6,356 nt of DNA from Candidatus Nanopelagicales bacterium. GTDB taxonomy: Bacteria > Actinomycetota > Actinomycetes > S36-B12 > UBA10799. Where the stretch lies: contig JAUYKX010000043.1 in assembly GCA_030699055.1 (NCBI GenBank), positions 1 to 6,356 of the forward strand, in the 5' to 3' direction. Numbering within the stretch: the stretch's first letter is position 1; each line of letters begins with the position of its first letter. The notes under the pieces were generated by a model. The model had not been told where the DNA came from. It worked only from the letters and a program-made list of their open reading frames with translations, and did not search any database. This document shows positions 6,148 to 6,356 of this stretch, piece after piece. The translations under genes were made by a program, and so were the position numbers.

Positions 6148-6356
6148 GTGGCCGGGCCCACGCCTTGCTCAACCGCCTGTCGAAGTTGGCTGGCGTCGTC
6201 AACGTCGAGACGAAGACCGGTTGCCGCCATGGCTGACAGGTCGGTTGCCCCGGCTTTCAAGTGACGCCGGGCTGAGTCTTGTCCGAACATGGGCCATGGA
6301 TCGGCGCGGCCACCGCTGAGTAGCGCTGTCGTGCCGCGGCCCGACAGGTCTGACAC
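6123..6356 (-). CDS. fbiD: C-terminal part of CofC/FbiD guanylyltransferase (runs off right edge)
   Basis: The last 77 codons of a minus-strand gene, entering at the right edge. The sequence has the C-terminal pattern I associate with CofC/FbiD, the enzymes that activate phospholactate or phosphoenolpyruvate with GTP in coenzyme F420 synthesis: SGRGTTALL near the start, then MFGQDSARRHLKAG, LRLDVDDASQLRQAV and the ending GVGPATACAL. The corresponding FbiD segments read about GTGTTAL, FGxxSAxRH, DIDTPxDL and GVGPAT. The nucleotide-binding N-terminus lies outside the window, so completeness cannot be judged. It converges on the coiled-coil gene, and in mycobacteria fbiD lies a few genes from leuCD, which supports the call. 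The stop codon lies in the terminator hairpin loop side. Confidence 0.75.
   Translation of the reverse strand: MSDLSGRGTTALLSGGRADPWPMFGQDSARRHLKAGATDLSAMAATGLRLDVDDASQLRQAVEQGVGPATACALGLS

Overview
The window looks like part of a high-GC Gram-positive (actinobacterial) chromosome. The evidence is the G/C-biased third codon position, the GTG starts, the secreted proteins rich in Ala, Pro and Lys, and above all the gene order: an IclR-type regulator divergent from leuC-leuD, then a Lys/Ala-tailed protein, then an inward-facing fbiD (cofC)-like gene. From general knowledge this resembles the mycobacterial ltbR / leuC-leuD-hupB / fbiD neighbourhood, without mutT1 and ppk. The genus cannot be named from the sequence alone.

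Left part (1-2442). A minus-strand gene leaves the window at position 45. Two plus-strand genes for exported cysteine-type cell-wall hydrolases follow. The first (248-1570) has a signal peptide, a Pro/Ser/Thr linker, a very basic stretch, two helical coiled-coil segments and a C-terminal NlpC/P60-like domain with Cys345 and His393. The second (1744-2442) is a small CHAP-type enzyme (Cys95, His153, Glu169) with a basic tail made of an 18-bp repeat.

Middle (2343-5289). The ltbR-like repressor gene lies on the minus strand and runs into the 3' end of the CHAP gene, overlapping it tail to tail by 100 bp. On its other side a short control region holds overlapping palindromes, a plausible leuC promoter and possibly a leaderless ltbR start. 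leuC and leuD encode the two subunits of isopropylmalate isomerase (leucine pathway), and both look complete and catalytically intact.

Right part (5290-6356). Downstream of leuD, where mycobacteria carry hupB, lies a gene for a long helical coiled-coil protein ending in eight near-perfect 6-residue Ala/Lys/Arg/Pro repeats. It has no HU fold; its architecture is closer to heparin-binding haemagglutinin (HBHA) or a histone-H1-like tail. A strong 13-bp hairpin ends the transcript and overlaps the last codons of the convergent fbiD-like gene (coenzyme F420 biosynthesis), which leaves the window at the right edge.

The most interesting points are the hupB-position protein with its repeat tail, the dense palindromic control region between ltbR and leuC, and the overlapping ltbR/CHAP 3' ends. 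I saw no mobile element, CRISPR array, tRNA or rRNA.
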